64,000 nucleotides of DNA. Origin: Typhlomys cinereus (Eukaryota > Chordata > Mammalia > Rodentia > Platacanthomyidae). Numbering within the stretch: the first letter of the stretch is position 1; each line of letters starts with the position of its first letter. The notes below the pieces were generated by a model. That model did no database searches. It saw only the letters and a program-made list of their open reading frames with translations, and was not told the DNA's origin. A program made the translations under genes and the position numbers. Where the stretch lies: NCBI GenBank assembly GCA_023101885.1, contig JALPQD010000390.1, forward strand, positions 248,001-312,000, written 5' to 3'. This document shows positions 62,301-64,000 of the stretch, piece after piece.

Positions 62301-64000
62301 CACTAGGAGTTATGATCAATGTCAACTCTCTATCACCACTATGAGCTATGACCATGGTGAACTCTCTTAGACCATTATAAGCACTTTATGACCACTATCA
62401 GCTGCTATCATTGTAACCTTCTATGACCACTTTGAGATATTTATGATAACTGTGAACTCTCTACATCCAATATAGCTCTCTATGAGCTATACGACATATG
62501 TCCATTATGATCTCTCTATGATCACTGTCAGCTATGACCACTGTGAGATCTCTATGACCACAATGAGCTAGTACCACTGTGAACTCTGTATGTCCACTAT
62601 GAGCTATCACCACCAAGAGCTCTCTATGAACACTGTGAGCTCTAAATGACCACTATCAGCTATGACCATTGTAGGTACTCTATGACCACTATGAACTATA
62701 TCCACTATGAGCTCTCTATGACCAATGGGAACTCTCTATGATCACTATGAGCTATGAACACTGTGAGCTCTTTAGGACCACTATGAGATATTTGCCCTAT
62801 GGACACTCTATGGCCACTGTGAACTATCACCACTATGAGCTCTCTATGAGCTCTCTATTGCAGTGATTTTTGTATGATCACTGTGAGCTATCTATGACCA
62901 CAGTCAGGATTCTGTGACCAGAATTCTGTGAGCTCTCTATGAGTACTATGCACTATTACCACTATAAGATCTGTATGACCACTATGAATTCGGAGCAATG
63001 TGAGCTCTCCATGACCACCGTGTGCTCTGATCACTGTGAGCTCTCTCTTACCACTATGAATTGCAACCACTGTGAGCTCTCTATGACCACTGTGAGCTAT
63101 GACAACTGTGATCTCTCTATGGCCACTATGAGCTCTCTAAGACTCTTATGAGCTATGGCCATTTTAAGCTCTCTATGACCTCTGTGAGCTATGAAAACTG
63201 TGAGGTCTCTATGACACCTGTGACCTCTTTGTGACATCCTTGAACCCGTATGACTGCTCTGAGCTCTCTATGACCACTATAAGTTCTCTATGAACACTAT
63301 GAGCTATGACCACTGTGAGGTATTTATGACCATTATGTTCTATGACCACTCTGAGCTCTCAATGTCCATTATAGGCTGATTATGCCTACTGTGAGCTTTG
63401 ATCACTGTGAGTTCTCTATGTAACTATGAGTCCACTATAACCACTGCCAGATTTCTAGGACCACTTTGACCTATGACCACAGTGAACTTTCTATGACCAC
63501 TAGGAGGCATGACCACTATGATTTCTCAATGTCCACTATGGTCTAGGACCAATGTGATTCCTCTGTCACTACCATATGCAATGACCATGGTAAATTCTCT
63601 ATGATGATTTTAAGTTGTTTTTGGCCACTGTGAGCTATGACCTTTGTGAGCTATCTATTACCAATTTGATCTATGACCACTATGATCTCTTTATGACCAC
63701 TGTGAGCTCTTTTATGATCACTATGAGCTGTGCATGACCACTATGAGGTATTAACACTCTGAATTCTATGTAATCACTACCAGTTGTGACCAGAATGTGC
63801 TCTTTATGTACACTATGATCCAAGACTCTGTGAAATCCCTATTCCCACTATGAACACTATAGAATACTATGAGCTATGACAACTGTGAGCTCTCTATTAC
63901 CACTTTGAGCTCTCTATGACCACTGTGAGCTCTCTATGCCACAATGAGCTATCTCTACTCTGAGCACTGTATGACCACTGTGAGCTCTCTGTGGCCATTA
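56327..64000. repeat. Degenerate 20/16-bp satellite, block 6
   Basis: Same units up to the window end. From about 61020 onward it parallels 540-3760 at the window start. A 313-bp tandem duplication is clear from ctttgagcattttatgctcgctat (58217 and 58530). The 12-residue period in the plus-strand frame 59989-60291 shows eight consecutive 36-bp (20+16) dimers. No genes or other elements are visible. Confidence 0.94.

Overview
The window looks like mammalian nuclear DNA, most likely from a rodent. The evidence is a LINE-1 with 5' promoter monomers, betaretrovirus-like (ERVK-type) LTR elements with 6-bp target duplications, tRNA-derived SINEs ending in CA-rich and AATAAA-bearing tails, and a processed histone H3.3 pseudogene. 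No intact host gene was found. I cannot name the species, and I do not recognise the satellite from memory.

About 60% of the window is one degenerate short-period satellite. Its 20-bp unit is close to ctctctatgaccactgtgag, mixed with a 16-bp version lacking ctct. It fills 1-4614, 10608-26118, 32417-35339, 35674-40996, 41427-43953 and 56327-64000. The single units are heavily diverged, but longer blocks can be matched to each other. Examples are about 540-3760 with about 61020-64000, 11.6-11.87 kb with 20.4-20.69 kb, and several local tandem duplications of 130-1200 bp. The array therefore grew by duplication of blocks much larger than its unit.

The satellite is interrupted by five LTR-element insertions, all on the minus strand: provirus A (4621-10601), rearranged provirus B (26119-32416) with a nested solo LTR (27138-27593), solo LTR D (41003-41420) and the remnant of provirus C (43954-56326), which encloses a further C-family solo LTR. 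A short unclassified repeat lies at 35340-35673.

The most layered region is 43.95-56.33 kb. Provirus C was split by a nearly full-length plus-strand LINE-1 (45315-54674, flanked by a 14-bp target duplication). The LINE-1 was then hit by a C-family solo LTR (46957-47488, 6-bp duplication) and by an H3-3A retrocopy (52345-53970, 11-bp duplication). The solo LTR carries 63 bp matching the ORF1 start of the LINE-1 around it, about 0.7 kb upstream.

All retroelement coding regions are broken. Many satellite reading frames of 60-105 codons exist on both strands, with a 12-residue period, but they follow from the repeat lengths (20+16=36 bp) and are not annotated as genes.
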